NCBI GenBank assembly: GCA_907163375.1
Contig: CAJQUW010013637.1
Coordinates: forward strand, 124,001 to 188,000
DNA from: Prostheceraeus crozeri
Lineage: Eukaryota; Platyhelminthes; Polycladida; Euryleptidae
Direction: 5' to 3'
Length of the DNA stretch: 64,000 nucleotides
This document shows, in pieces, positions 12,521 to 26,084 of the stretch. Under the pieces are notes generated by a model. That model was not told the origin of the DNA, made no database searches, and saw only the letters and a list, made by a program, of their open reading frames with translations. Position numbers and translations under genes: made by a program. Every line of letters begins with the position of its first letter. The stretch's first letter is position 1.

Positions 12521-13146
12521 TCTTTCATTATCAATTCAATTTGAATTGGAAATTCATAAAAACAATGAACTTTAATACTCGTAGTTCAACTAAAGCCTTT
12601 CTCAAATTCCACAAAATACGGTACCAGTTATGTAAATTTGAATTGTTCATAATGCATGCAGTTTATAATAGATTTCTGTTGATTGTGTAACAAACAAGAC
12701 ATGCGTTTACTTTTTGTATTGATTGCTGTACTAAAGTAACTGAAAAATCTTTTAAATACTTATAGTCAATATTCGTGCTTTTTGCTCATTAAATTTACTC
12801 CAACATTGCATAAGTCTCCTTGAATAACCATAACTTGGAGTATTTGGAAAATGACCTGACTAATCATTGCGTAATATTTGAGTCAGAAAGAATCAGGTTT
12901 TTAAAGATGTTAATTATTATTTTTCTAACGTACAAAATTTTTCGATCGTCATCTAGCAATCATCTTCAGGTACAAAAGATTTAGAAATTTGAAAATGATA
13001 TTTACAATGAGATGATATGAAGGAATGTAGATATGAACAGGTTGTACTGGATTACATATCTTTACCAGTAGCAAAGATAAATTGACCTGATAGGATGGAT
13101 GAATTCATGATCTCATTCATCTTCTGATGGCTAGGCAAGATTAAGC

Positions 13147-14049
13147 TTGATAAACAAACTCAAAGACAATAACATTGTTCAAATCAGAGGCTTAACCTTA
13201 AACAATATTGAAGATCTTCTCAACATTGCGCAACACAATACATTTTTTCATTATCATGGTACCATCTACCAACAAATCAAAGGCCTCCCTATGGGCAACT
13301 CTCTATCAGGATTATTGGCATCTATTCTTATTGAAACAGTAGAGAACAATGCTCTTCAAAATATAAGCCAACTACCTTTATTCAAACGATATGTTGATGA
13401 TTGCTTCGCTTTAACGATTAGTTAAGAACAAGCTTTAGATTTTTTGCAGGCCCTGAGTGCACAGCATCCAGATATGAAATTCGAAATCGAGCATCCAAAA
13501 AATCAAAGATCTTTGAGTCTTCTTGATTTTACAGTAACAATATCTTCATCCAATGAAGCACGATTTGAATTCTACAAAAAAGCAGCTAAAAAGAACATTT
13601 TTGTACACTCTGATTCTCACATGACAACTAAGACTAAAATTAATTTCATTATAAACGAAAAGAAAAGAATTTCTGATCGATGCTCAGACGAACCAACACG
13701 CATGAAGCATCTTTTACGTACAAATGGATATAGCGAACAAATTATAATATCTTCGGAGACAAAAATGCAACAGCACAAAAAATCAATAGAACTAAAGCGA
13801 AACAACAATCAATGGACGAATAAAAATGTTCTATATTTCCCTTTCCCATACATCTCATATAATACTGACTCACGGATAAAACGCGTTTTCCAAAAACACA
13901 AACTTAATGTTCGACTTACAAGACGTAATAAAACACTTCGTCAACAACTGAAACGAAATGAAGTAGGTACAACACAACTATGCTCTCTTGCTAACTGTAA
14001 AATGAGAAATAAAGAATTATGCAGCCGAAAAAATAAATTGGAGTGTTGA
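13147..14049 (+). pseudogene. Penelope-like element reverse transcriptase fragment
   Basis: One frame is open for about 300 codons with a single in-frame TAA at 13423. The sequence shows the PLE reverse transcriptase order: GLPMGNSLSGLLAS (motif B region), KRYVDDCF with the catalytic YVDD, SLSLLDFTV, then the long PLE thumb with KKNIFVHSDSHMTTK and FPYIS. The frame ends in a Cys-bearing stretch (CSLANCKM, LCSRKN, EC) that precedes the GIY-YIG endonuclease in intact PLEs; after the TGA at 14047 the same frame reads SVYIMGK, a probable remnant. The N-terminal RT motifs are absent. It sits inside the inner hAT element. A dead, 5'-truncated copy. Confidence 0.88.
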
Positions 14050-15700
14050 CACAATACAAAGATCGATGTCATGTCTGTCTACATAATGGGAAAGTGAAGA
14101 TGATGCCAAGCACATATAGCATAGTTATTTTTTTCATCGACAAACGATGATAAACGTGCTAACATGCATGTATCTACACCATTGTGGTGAATTTGGCTAA
14201 TCGTACCGCATACTTATTACTAGGCCGAACATAATACATGATTTTGCGGAGACCCAAAAAAGGGGCAGTTATTCCGATCAGTGAAGCGCATCCGCAACAA
14301 GTCCCTCATTACTGCCGTCTCATCTGAGTAACGCGCTTGGTATGTTATTAAGCTGATATAATTGATAATATCATTCCGTAGCAGATTTGTACATTGATAT
14401 ATGTTAGGAGTAGCAAGACCTGAATAGGTTTAATTGGATTTCTTGTATGCCTACTTTGAAAAGTTAAATAGCCTCGCTCAGCATGCAGGGAGTTGCTGTT
14501 GGCATGGGATTGTGGTATTCCTGTATTACGTCTCCTGTCTGGAGGTTCCGCGGGACCGGCCCGAAGATCTCGGGCCGGTTTCCATTCTTGCTGTAACATA
14601 GGGCTACACGACAATGAATGATATCAACTGGTGTGGAACCGGTAGTCATATATTAGCCTAGATATACATGTACATCAGCAATAGATATTTAGAACTACAT
14701 ACTTTATTGAAAAACTCGGTCGGCCCAGTACCGGTCGGTGGTCCGGTCTCGAAAATTCCGGACCGGTTGCAACTCTGTCTGAGCTACATGAAAATATTCT
14801 GAAATTCTCATTTGCTTGATTCACTTATTTTGAAGCGCATTGAATAAGATTGAATAAATTCAGGCAGTAGACCTGTAGCATCAAGGAGTTGAAGAGAAAT
14901 TTTGTCATCTTTCATCAATGATCAAGTTATAAAACAACGACAGTAGCCTATTTCCAATATCACCCCAAATCGTGAAGACATTGGTTATTTTTTATGTGAG
15001 TTTCCTTTATTGACCTTTTCTCTCTTCATCATGAATGATTGTTATAATTTACAGTATTAATTAATTAAGAATGAATAATTTAATTCTTTAAAAAATGTTC
15101 ATTCTAAAGTTCTTCGATGTATTCGACTAACGACAACAGAAAGTGATTAGCTTCCAGAAAAACATGATCATATGTCTTGTGATTGAGAGGGCCTAGAGGC
15201 CGACTTTCCACGTACCCGGTTTCATTAGCAAATTTGAAGAAAGAACGTCTTTGGATACTATCCAACTCCAATTGTCTGCGACGTTTGCCTTAACGGCTCA
15301 ATCATGCACGAATGATTAAGTCATCAAAGCGAACGTCGCACCGAATTAAAGTTGCATAGTTTTCGAAGACGTTGTTCCTTCCTCGTGATTCAGTTACGTA
15401 AAGCTGATGAAATCAAATGTATTTATAGTCAATCCTTGACAGTAGACGACAGTAGGATTTAAGGATGTGATGTCTCAATCCGATGATACAACAGACAGAA
15501 TAGAGATGCGGACCCTCATCATCTGAATACGTGTATTGGTTAGCATGAAAATTATTGGCAATACAAGCTACCCACGTACCTTAATATTTCCATTATTTCC
15601 AATTTTCCCGGCTTTTTTCACTTTTATCCGGTATTTACCTGCTTTTCACACCTGCCCTGGTAAAACTGCATCCCCTAAAATTGTCAACCCTGCTGCAGAC

Positions 15701-18099
15701 CAAACCTGGGACAGGATATCTGGATGATTTTATGATCCGGATATCCGTGCGATATCTCCATGACTAAAGGGACAAAAATCAGCGAGAGAAAACAGTTAAA
15801 CTATGATTGCTACTGAAAAAGTTCTCCAGTGGGCGAGTTACAGGGATATCATAATCTTTCATAAGCTGCCGCACAAACCAGCATTCTGGAGTGGTAGAAT
15901 ATGTACAAGGAAAAGTTCACCAATTACTGTTGAGGTCAACAATCGTTGTGAAGACCCTCAGTGCTCCAGAGGAAAGTATTTAGAGCAGCAGGTAACACCT
16001 TCATCGATAAAAGACTGAGTCTACTCCAAGAGAAAGCTTGTTCTGCAATGTTCTTACATGATAAACTGTTGTAGAGAGTTTTAATTGCTGTGTAGTATGC
16101 AGAAGGGTGTGGACGTAGTCCCGGACGCGACCGAACGAGATGGTTTTCATCGAACACGGAATAGTATGCGAATCGAAATCTTTATCATCGTATTAAGGCA
16201 GTTTTTAACTTTGTTTTCACACCAAGATAAATTCTACGAGTATGTTTTACTGATATCATGAAATTTGATTCCTGTTGTTTAATTTGAAGAATATATGGTT
16301 ACAACAGGCACACAACTCACATTTCTCTGTATGCATGCCCACCTATAGCACATACTGAAATTGTACAGGACGATTTATTAGAACTTACATACTATAGCTT
16401 ATTGGATAAACAGTTTACATCACAACTCACATGAGTCAAGTGAAAATTAAATCATATTCTCCCATCGAAATAAGTGAAAAATATCAAAGCGAAAAAATTT
16501 TAAACCCACGCCGCTTTCCTTTGCGTGCAGTGATTTTTTTCACCCAATTAAGTCTGACTTTAGAAAAGATTTCTGGCCGAACACAAAATTTTAGAAAGAT
16601 ACGAATATTGACATCAAATTAACGGCAATAACACATATCGACATGTACCAGTTTTAACCCATTTCAACCTTTGCCTTAAGTGCAGCAAAGGTCTGAAATA
16701 TATACTGACATTTGACGAAAATATATCTTATACATACGAAGATAACAATCAATTCATAGACCTATTTACAATTATTAAAATCGGAATAAACTGCTAATAT
16801 ATTTGTATTGAAAATGTGCAATTCTCCTCGCGAATGAGGAAACATGAGGTATAAGAAAATAAACGCCAACTATTTTGAGCGCTGCCGAATTGAAGCATTT
16901 CTAAGCGCAGCGCTCTTTTGCGCAGGTACTTTATCAAGTACACTTACTTATTGCAAATCGGGATAATTAACTTTTCTGATTAAAACCTGAGGACTTGATT
17001 ACTCGATTTTGATTGAATTTTAACTGTCTGGCTCTCAAGTATGAACATGTCAAACAGTTATCATGATCGGCTAAAATAGTGAGAAAGTTGTGCTAAAAAG
17101 ATGATTCGATTTGATTCATTCAAATACGTATAAACCTACAAAGTTGATAGTTTACTTTTGAATTTGTTAGCACAGTATCAAAAATCTTGGAGATTACTTA
17201 ACATTTGCACACGGACGCAACATGGCCTTCCTGACTCGGACGCGGACGCGATGAAAACTCCGTCGCGTCCGCAGCCCTGCTATGCGGTACATGTTGTGGA
17301 GGTTGCGTGAAGACATTGGATGATTGTACAGAGTGCAAGACAAAATATATCTGGTCGACAACAAGTCTTTTCTCTTTTATTGCAAACAAGTTTTTTTGAA
17401 ACAGCTACAAAAGCAATTTGCATGTACCTATCTGCTTCATACTTTAAATGACACAATTCAAATAATACCAATTATCCAACACCAGAGTATACTCTGTCAT
17501 AGGACTTTTTAGAATGCTTTTGATCAAAATTTTCAGAACCGGTTTAAATGTAGGCGGGGGAGTGTTTGCCCAAAAAGAGGAGATTTTTCATTTTCACATC
17601 AGTCACTCGATGAGATTGTAAGAGAGCTCTAAGTGAATAAAGACTAACAAGAAGAGATCGCCCCTTGCTCCGCCTTGTGATGAAAGTGGGGATGAAGCTT
17701 AATCCCCTGTTGTCGACTTGGTACTTTAATCCCCTGCGGTCGACAGTCCCCTTTAGTACCTGGATTAAGTCAACGGGAATGTTTCTGTGTGGTTTCTGCA
17801 AGGAGGCATGTAATCCCAAAAACAATTTTTTAAACAATAACGCATACATCATTAGCTGTAATAGACCGCCACTTCCAATTTTTCGGCAGTATCAGTAGTG
17901 AGTGACAAGATATGCCTGTCTAGGCCCTGTTCGATATGTGATGTGTCATTGGGACTTTCTGAGTGTGTCATTGACTTCTTCATTATCAGTAATTGTTTTA
18001 ATTGATCTATAGCTAAAATATATCTATCAGGACATTTGATAGATAAACAGGTTTATCTAAATCTGTCACAGACATTGCGCCATCCCAAAACTTGACATT
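15701..18099. other. Intergenic, with a GC-rich hairpin at 17242-17272
   Basis: Mostly AT-rich and featureless. GCGGACGCGA (17242-17251) pairs perfectly with TCGCGTCCGC (17263-17272), and the right side runs into GCAGCCCTG, which looks like one end of a hAT-type element, but I find no matching left end. A short internal repeat (TTAATCCCCTG, GTCGAC) lies near 17699-17745. No gene seen. Confidence 0.45.
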
Positions 18100-18620
18100 T
18101 CATTGTGCTAATTAGCTGAAATTTCAAGATTTTAATTCAATTTTCACCGGCATGATTTCATGATTCACCAAACTTATGTTTCATTTCTTGAATCTGAATA
18201 TTAATGTCGACCCATTTAGGTCTTTTAAAGTTAATTGTGATCATTGTCTTTGATGATGTTATTTTGCTCTACCAGTGGCAGGCAGCTTGTGACATGATCA
18301 CGCGTGAGAAAATACTCCTATTAAAAAGGTTGAGGTTTAGTATTAAAGTAATAGCAACCCTCGAAGGTTGAAATGACACGGAAGATTTGTAAAATGATAT
18401 TATTCCTTCTTTATTGCTACAGTTATCAGTCAATTCCGTGGTTATTTTTCCAAAACTGTAAAAATTTGCATATCTCACATGTGGTATTGGGTCTCAACTC
18501 TAGTTCATTTAATAAAAGCGAAACTGTATACACATTGGGGATTTAATTAATAGTGAGTTGCTACTCTACCTGATATACTTGCTCTATGGCGCAGACCATT
18601 GCACTAATAGGAGAATGAAT
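18100..18620 (+). repeat. Family-R dispersed repeat, copy B
   Basis: Matches copies A, C and D: CAATTTTCACCGGCATGAT near 18142, TTTCATTTCTTGAATCTGAA, TCTTTTAAAGTTAATT, TTTTGCTCTACCAGTGGCAG. It covers the distal half of the family and extends to CTTGCTCTATGGC, as does copy D. Uninterrupted at the palindrome's insertion point. Confidence 0.75.
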
Positions 18621-18947
18621 TTGTTCAACTGTTTCTGTGAAACAAATTCTACCAGATCTCCAAAATTTCGAAAAACCGAGTTTGAGTTTTCGGTTTATGA
18701 TAAGAGAGATAATCTACACGACTAGGAATTGTTCTCCCCTAACCTGACCCGAACCCGCGCCTGTGCAATTCCAAGCAAGCGCATTAATAAATTCAGTAAA
18801 TATTAGCAATTCATTCAAATTTAGTGGAGCTCATCACACTTAGGTGCAATACCATAATTGACTTGGTACAAACTTCAATTGATCAGTGGTGCTGTCAGCT
18901 TCTGCTCTAGTACACTGTTTATCTAGTGAAAATGACAACTATTAAGT

Positions 18948-19455
18948 CCACAGAATTAGATTGTTTAACCGCATCACTTTGCTAGAAGTGTAAACTGATT
19001 CAAAGCGATGGCACATGCATGAACTTACTATGTGGGCAAAAAGAAATTTTCAATGCCTTGTAGAGGTAGGAAAAATAGTCGTGCTCCGCTTGCGGATTGC
19101 TGTGAATTCCTTGAAAATGCCCTGATCGCCAGGATTCCTTCAGATTCGAAGAATTCAGATCATTGCGCAGACGTTTTCTCGATCATGTTGGGCCCTCCAA
19201 TCATTATTAAAAAAGTTAGCAGGCGCACGAAAAAACGCTCCAAAGTTCTCTGTAGAACTTGACATCGACTATGGCTCTCGGCTGTGTGATCCGGTTGATA
19301 ACTGTTACTGAAACTTTGCACAATTTGGCTTGTTTAATGCTGAACTAGCTGCTCATTGTTCGATTGCTATGGTATTATGTCGGCAGATTGTACCACTTCA
19401 TTAACGTTACATGTTCCAATGGTTCCTTTCTAGCAAACAGAAGAAGAGACGACCT
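18948..19455 (+). repeat. Dispersed repeat, copy 1 of a 500-bp pair
   Basis: Closely related in direct orientation to 53583-54090 (about 85-90 percent by eye). Shared blocks include CAGAATTAGATTG, TTTGCTAGAAGTG, GATTCGAAGAATTCAGATCA, AAAAAAGTTAGCAGGCGCAC, TGTGTGATCCGGTTGATAA and AAGAGACGACCTGTC. Short related peptide stretches in both (for example around LCDPVDN/LCDPVDK) suggest decayed coding sequence of an unknown mobile element. Confidence 0.75.
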
Positions 19456-19518
19456 GTCTAATTCTGTGATTAAGTCAATAAATGATACCAACGCCCTTGA
19501 TTCCCCGAGCGCACTCGC

Positions 19519-19590
19519 CTGACCCAGGAATCGAACCGAAGTCCGCGGTGGAGACGATCTCGCACCTTCTTCACTAGGCCACGCTGACGA
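19519..19590 (-). repeat. tRNA-like SINE head
   Basis: On the minus strand GTGGCCTAGTGAAGAAGG resembles a tRNA A box and GGTTCGATTCC about 35 bases later is a consensus B box. The acceptor stem does not pair, so this is not a working tRNA gene; a tRNA-derived SINE or old tRNA pseudogene fits. Sequence beyond it on that strand has no obvious tail. Confidence 0.5.
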
Positions 19591-19624
19591 TTCAAAAGGA
19601 ATGCAAGTGAAGGTAGAAGTCATC

Positions 19625-22600
19625 TCTAAGTGATATCGACAGCTTATTGTCCTATCATTATTGACAGAGCGCTATCAGCGTTCATATTGTAGCGAGACAG
19701 CATATTAGCATGTCATACAACTACGTCACAGTGTAGATTGACAATAGATATTCAATGTACTACGATCGACCTTTGTTATCAAACTGTTTCTGTTTGTATT
19801 ACATTGTTTTCTACTTTACGCTGATTTTGGTCATTTACTCGATGCAATCCGAAATTGCTTTCTTCTTTCAAGTCCAATTTTTGGGTTGTTAGGCAGATAA
19901 AAAAGATTTACTACCAACAAAGTCAGAAATGGCGTCTTAGCCGATTAGTTCGATATCGATTATGACCATCCTATATATTATTGTCGACACTACATAACTG
20001 CTTCTTCCAGCTCTAGACGCCTGTTGATACGATTTTGGTGAATACAGGGTGATAAAGAGGGCTCACTGGTTGTCACCCAGTCAATATGTTACAGGAGTTT
20101 ATTGTTATATGCAAATGATTATGCTCCACAAGAAAATTGCTCAGTGGTTTTGAAGTTCAGGAAGGAATGCCTGTCGTCGTAGTGGGCATTTAGAATATCG
20201 CGTTCAAGACGCAACTTGATGTTTTTGCCTGCGTTGACGTTTTTCAATTTCGTTGCTCATTCCTGCCTGCAAAGAATCCTTCGAGTCAATTATTTCTCTC
20301 AAAAATATTTAGTTGAGCTGTAGCTTAGTAATAATTCTGAATTCCCTGCAAATGCTATCGATAATCCAACAAGGATTTGATTGTGCTTTGACATATTTTG
20401 AAGATGGAAATGCTGTGATAAACTCATTATTATTGCACAGATGATTTCTAGGTAGATTGCTTATGAGTTGGGTGGTGCGGTATGATAATATGATACTATT
20501 CATTTCATCATCAGTTTCATTTGGGCGTTTCCACTACGAAGAAATTCACTTTAATTCCATCCATATGTCTCATATTATCTGTCTATAATTATCCAGTTTA
20601 TCAAAAGTTGCTCTCGGACAGATAACAATGATCATTAAAATCTGAGGAATGAAGCCATTGGTTGGAAGATGATTCATCACGTCTAACATCAATATCTTGC
20701 AATTAAGGTTAGAATGCCTCACTGTAGAAAACTGAAGATTCTTTGGTTCATAAGAAGCTACTAACATCTGCTCTGCAAACTATTTACACTGAAAATTGTG
20801 AATATTTGTTAAAATGTTGCATATGAAACGTTTTTTCTGCTTTCCTATTATTAATTGATTTTGTATGTGGCGTCATCACTCATTATATGATGACGCCGTC
20901 AAAGGTTTCATATTTATAGTTGTTGTCTGTGAATTCAGACTACTGTTTCTGTGAAGACACAGAAAAAAGCTTCACAATTTAAAACGATGCACAGTTTTAC
21001 AGTGAATAACTGTCTATATCTTCGTAGGCTCATTTTTCTTGTTGACATTTGAAAATTCTGCTTGTGGTCCGAGAGCTTTTCTTAAATTCACGCTCAAGCT
21101 TCATACTACCGGCCATACAAATACCGTGATGCAGTGAAAAATGAAAGTGAAAATGAAAAAAATAAAACAAATCTTACATTCATTTCATCAAACCTCAATA
21201 GAAAAAATCGTTCGGCTAGATACAAATAAAGTCAAAAATGAAGTCGGTCGAGAATAACAATAACAAAGAAGATGAATGCATTATCAAAAATGTTACACTA
21301 ATAAGCTAAATTGAGAACCCACTATTATACAGTTAGGCCATGGATACAATATAGTTTTTTGATCTTCGAGAATTTTCACAAAGGGGATGCAAAATTTACC
21401 CGAATAGGTCAGAATGGTCGGTTTAGGATGAGTCGCATCATTTATGAGTGACCAGAAAAGTTCAATAGTTCGTCTATAATTCCGTGATACAAAGGAACCA
21501 CATGTACATGACGTGCTGCTAATCTTTAGGTAGTCAACCAATGTCAGCAAAACTGCAATTCTTAAGTGATACCTCCAATGGTCTTGCAAGTTTGAACGAG
21601 GGTGTGCTGAAAATCGCACAATTGCGTCTTAGTCCGGCATAGGGAGCTTCTGCAGGGAATGAGGCCGAAAGTGAAACTTTCGCACAATGATGCACATGCA
21701 CACCTTATGCCTACTACGAACCTGCGCGTCTGCCGAGTTCTACTTGGGTCCTCTTCTTGTCAGACAGAATCAAAGAAAAACACATATTAATCCAACACAT
21801 CTGAGCTGCGTCCATAAATGAGGGACCAATGTGCTTATGAGACATTACAAGACGAATACAGAAAGATTATAGTTAACAGGAAATGGCAGGCTTTCCACTC
21901 GTTTGTCATGTTTGCAAGAAAAAATTTCTTTTTATCAATGATTTTGGCATATTTATTCACTGTTGTTGCACTTCATCAAGTTAATTGATATTCATCTGCT
22001 AAAAAGTAAAATAAAATGCGAAATTTGGTATGAAAAAATTGTAGTTCAGTCAAATGAACAGAAAAACTTATTTGCATTTGTAGACATGTGGATAATGAAG
22101 ATCAGAAAAGTGAGAAAAGGGCATTTCTATTTGACGTATTCTTATAGTAAATGAAGAAATGTTAGAGATATCCTTCCACAGCTCATGATATAAGTTTCAA
22201 TTTGACTTTAACTGCTGTAAAATTGAAATTGTCGCGAATCGGTATAAACCAAATTTCGCGACTTTGTGTAGCGGCATTACCCGCTCATCCGCTAATACAC
22301 TCAACACGAACACACTGCTTGCAATATTTAAACATATAAATAATTTTCCTAAGACCCGCTTAACCACTTATGAGGCCTAATACACTCACATAGATAACCA
22401 TTCCAATATATCTGTGAAGTGATTTTATTCTGCATCAAAGCAACTTCAAGTGTGATTGTAGAGAAGAAGGACGACCATAGGAATTCAGAGGATTATAAAA
22501 AGACATACACATGATTGCTTACATGAACCATTGCTAAATGTTTATTTATATGCATGTGTTGAAAAGTTGATGCTACCATAGCTCTCAGTAGCGCATGAGC

Positions 22601-22987
22601 GTTACTTTACAGTCCCTGTTCAATTTTACAGTCTTTGCGGTCAACACCCTGCAGTTCATGCTGAACGCTCATGCAGCAAAGTACATTTACGTCAGGATTT
22701 TATTTTCTTTATGTATCATTTTGATTGATACTACGTTGAATATTCTAGCATTTGAAACATAGGAGCATCACACTGTGCTCAATTTAATCAAAAGGATCAA
22801 ATTGGTAAACGATTTATTATCAACACAGCTATCAAAATTGTTTTGATTTTCTGTCAGATGGCTGAAAAATTTCGTTAAATGACTTAATCGATCTTCGTTT
22901 CTTTTACTACTAGCTTACGGTGTAATTTCCTTCATTATCATTTCTGCGATTCTTTTCACTATTCAGTCGCTATTTGGCTCACTAATA
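19625..22987. other. Intergenic, nothing recognised except a small hairpin
   Basis: GGCGTCATCA/TGATGACGCC near 20869-20898 form a 10-bp stem with a 9-nt loop. Otherwise I see no exon, RNA gene or repeat family that I can support in this 3.3-kb stretch. Confidence 0.45.
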
Positions 22988-23995
22988 CACTGTAAATCGC
23001 TCAATACCAATCACATACGAAGGATGCATACCAAAACATTTTTTGGTATATTTCTGTATTCTCTTGGTATATATTTGTATGCTTTTCGCATGTTATTTCA
23101 AATGTGGCATGCTTTACATACTAAAGCCATACCAGCACAATGTTAAAAAAAAGCATAAATCATGTCTGAAGTATCTTGATTTAAGCATTTTGTCAATAAA
23201 GATCACACTAATGTTATTACTGTTTTGTAAGCAGTGAGGTAATGACATTTAAGAGTCATTCTTTCAATACTGAATTCGATGATAATACACGTGAGTGTAA
23301 GGCATTTCATGAATAATCAATAAGCATTCAACCATCAACAATTATGTATCATGTAATTCTGAAATTAAGCATATTATCAATCCGAAATAAAAACACATTA
23401 TAATTCATGAAAGCAAAAATAGTTATGTTTGAGATATATAAGTCAACATGATTGCACTAACGATATCGCTTGAAAGAACTGGTGTTTATCAACTTGGGTC
23501 ATAAAGTAGAGCTAACTAAACGTCCTGTTAATGTTGCTAGACAAGTAGCAACGAAGTCAATCTCGTGGAGCGTAAAATTCACAATATATCTAATCTCGTT
23601 AAATATCACTCTATCAAACAAAAATATTCGCGACTGGTATTACTGAGAAAAGTTATTCGACTGTAGTATGTAATACACATGTTTTTTTGCTATGTGACTT
23701 AAAGCTGCACATACCAAATACATACCAGAGGCATGCGAATAAGGATGAATTTGCATCGGGTCTCGTATACAAAACATACCAACAACTCGTATTTCAGTGT
23801 AAAACAGCCAATCACAGATAGAATATTTGGTATCGCTACATACCAATCACATGAAAAAGTAAGTGAGATTTCGCATGAAAAAACATACCAGATCTCTGTA
23901 AACATGCGAGAATCTCGTATCAGATGTTAGTTTCAAATTGTATGTAATTTTGTTATATGTTTGTATGTAATTTTCGTATCCAGTGATTTACAGTG
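22988..23995. mobile_element. CACTG-ended DNA transposon, non-autonomous (1.0 kb)
   Basis: Starts CACTGTAAATCGCT and ends AGTGATTTACAGTG and is flanked by TA on both sides (22986-22987, 23996-23997). Same termini as the MITE at 2224-2482. Both halves carry many subterminal copies of ATACCAA/TTGGTAT, a pattern typical of transposase-binding subterminal repeats in the CACTA/Mirage group. No transposase ORF; the longest ORFs are under 70 codons. Confidence 0.75.
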
Positions 23996-23997
23996 TA

Positions 23998-26084
23998 GAA
24001 TGTGACAAATGCTGAAAACTAAGGTATCATTCTGATCAAATTTAAATTCAAAAATTCTTCTTCTGCAATGTTAAGTAGCCTATGTCTATTCCTGTGGGTA
24101 GAAATATTATGCATTTCTTAGTGCGGCCTTGGACTTCTTAATGTCATGGTATGGCTGACGAATATGACGCTAAGATATTTAACACCTTCCAGAGGTTGAT
24201 GTATGCATAGAAATAAATTGCCTTCACTCAATTAAAAAAGTCCCTTTAGTGGTATGAGCGACATCTTTTTCTCGAGCGCTGCGCTCTCTTGACAACGATA
24301 TCGCTCCTCGTACTGAAAAGTTGTCTTTTTAATCTTCGTGAAAATGATTATTATTTATGAGATTTGACACCAGTAATGTCGTTTTGTCATTATTACAAGT
24401 AATATTTGCATATTAAATTTCCAATATTCTATTCGATGTATATGGTAAATAGATCATCATGATGCAATTTAGTCTCGTATTTATTGAATGCGGCGATCAT
24501 ATTTGGAATTAATGCGCTTCGTTTAAAGTTCTTTGTACAAATGTAATTAAATTTTTCTTTATGCTTTATTTTCTTATTATACACAAAACTTGCAAAAACT
24601 GGTAAAATTCAGGCATTCGAAAAAGTGCCATAAAATTGATCTTCCAAAGAATCAAATCCAAGGACTTTGATGAAAATTTAGAAAACACGCCATAACTAAA
24701 AGTTGCAGGTCGGGCGATTAGCTTTAAGAAGACCCCTGCAATTTGACACCCCATTTGATACAGTTAAAAGCACAGTTCCACACACTGTGATCAAAAAGAA
24801 ATATAAAGAAACATTTACCTACGTTAATGTCTCTTATCGCGAAATTGATCGCATTTTTTGCGCAATCATGGCTGTCCCCTGGTTTACATTGTTTTGGAGA
24901 ACTTATAGCACCGTGACTCTGGAATTCAGGATTTAATTAATCTTCATCACAGATGTATGATGCTTTGCTATAATCACTGCAACAAAAGTTCGGCTCCGAT
25001 GATTTCTGACTCGATTTTTCTGTGAATCGTAATCTATTAATTACTTTCCTTTCCCATCTCCGTTCGTTTGATTGGTATTGATATACCAGCTGACGCTTCC
25101 TCTCTTTGAAGTTGCAAACTCATGAAAGAAATCCGAGTTAGGGTTTGCTTGTTTTACAGCATACACGATGACAGAGACAGTCTCGGAAATTGGTTTACAC
25201 GTCACAGCCGTCTTCCATCTTGCCTTCCAACATTGCCCACAATGATGCCGTACAAAAGAAAGCATTTACAATAATATCATTTGAAATTTCATTCTCTGAG
25301 AATGCACTCTGTGACAGTTTCTTAAATTCGATTTCAATTCTCCTTTTCTCAGACGAGTCGCATCACGAGTTTGTTTTAGACAATATTTGAATGTCGAGAG
25401 ATAAGTGCACGAAAGATTCGTGCGTGCAGTATATTCTTGAACCATCTAAACTCGTTGGATTGTGGCTTGCGTTTCCAGTTGAATCTGAAAGCAGCTCAAA
25501 CTTTGCTGGATAGGTTGCCGATCCTAATATTGGTTGCTTGGTGGAAGAAAAAAGATGTCTGAGAAAGAGGGACAGTCGAATTTTGTTGATGGTGGAAAAT
25601 ACAGCTTTCACCTTAACTCTGAAAACGCCGGCGGTTCGTGGACCCCCTCTGAAAATGATGTTCCACTGATTCAATCGTTCTCAAAATTGCGATGCAACAC
25701 AATTAGTGTTTAGTTATTGCAAGGGTGGCATCAGTCTTTTCCCAACCCGGTCATCTTGCTACTATAGATGGCAATTCAAAGTTTGAATTTAACTTTTCAT
25801 TCAAAAAATTCTCTGAATCTGTTCTGAGTATCTGTTGGAGATTAATGGCAGATGACTTTGATAAACGATTTAATCAGTTATCGCATGAAAGGACTTTAGA
25901 CAATGCTGGAAGTGTGCGTGATTGCATTCGGATATTCTGACGGCGCTGATTGCAGCTTAAATAGGGATTCTTGAAAACACATAAAAATTGTGAGTTGTCT
26001 GATATTATATTTGTTGGATATCGTGCAGAAAAATTGCAATGGCTCCATCCGAATGAGTCAATGCACCAAATGTATAGTGAAGAA
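23998..26084. other. Intergenic, nothing recognised
   Basis: No exon, RNA gene or repeat that I can support. ORFs of 60-103 codons near 25040-26140 overlap on both strands and look like chance. Confidence 0.45.

Larger units (their letters stand above)
12130..14777. mobile_element. Inner hAT element nested in the outer one
   Basis: Starts CAGAGATGTAACCGGTC and ends GACCGGTTGCAACTCTG, a 17-bp inverted repeat with two mismatches. Flanked by TCTAAGCT (12122-12129) and TCTGAGCT (14778-14785), an 8-bp duplication with one mismatch. Both subterminal regions are rich in CCGGTC/GGCCGGT motifs, as is 14550-14580 (a palindromic CCGGCCCGAAGATCTCGGGCC). It contains a PLE fragment (13147-14110) and no hAT transposase, so it is a non-autonomous copy that itself took up a retroelement. 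Confidence 0.85.
11899..15692. mobile_element. Outer hAT element, split by a second hAT
   Basis: Starts CAGGGTTGGATGG and ends TTGTCAACCCTG. The flanks CTGCAAAC (11891-11898) and CTGCAGAC (15693-15700) are an 8-bp target duplication with one mismatch. Without the inner element (12130-14777 plus one target copy) it would be about 1.14 kb. No transposase is recognisable, so it is non-autonomous. The conserved inverted repeat is short (about 7-9 bp), which is normal for hAT. Confidence 0.75.

Noticed and set aside
17324-17900. Overlapping ORFs on both strands near 17.3-17.9 kb.
   Set aside because: Mutual shadows without coding signal or homology that I can see.
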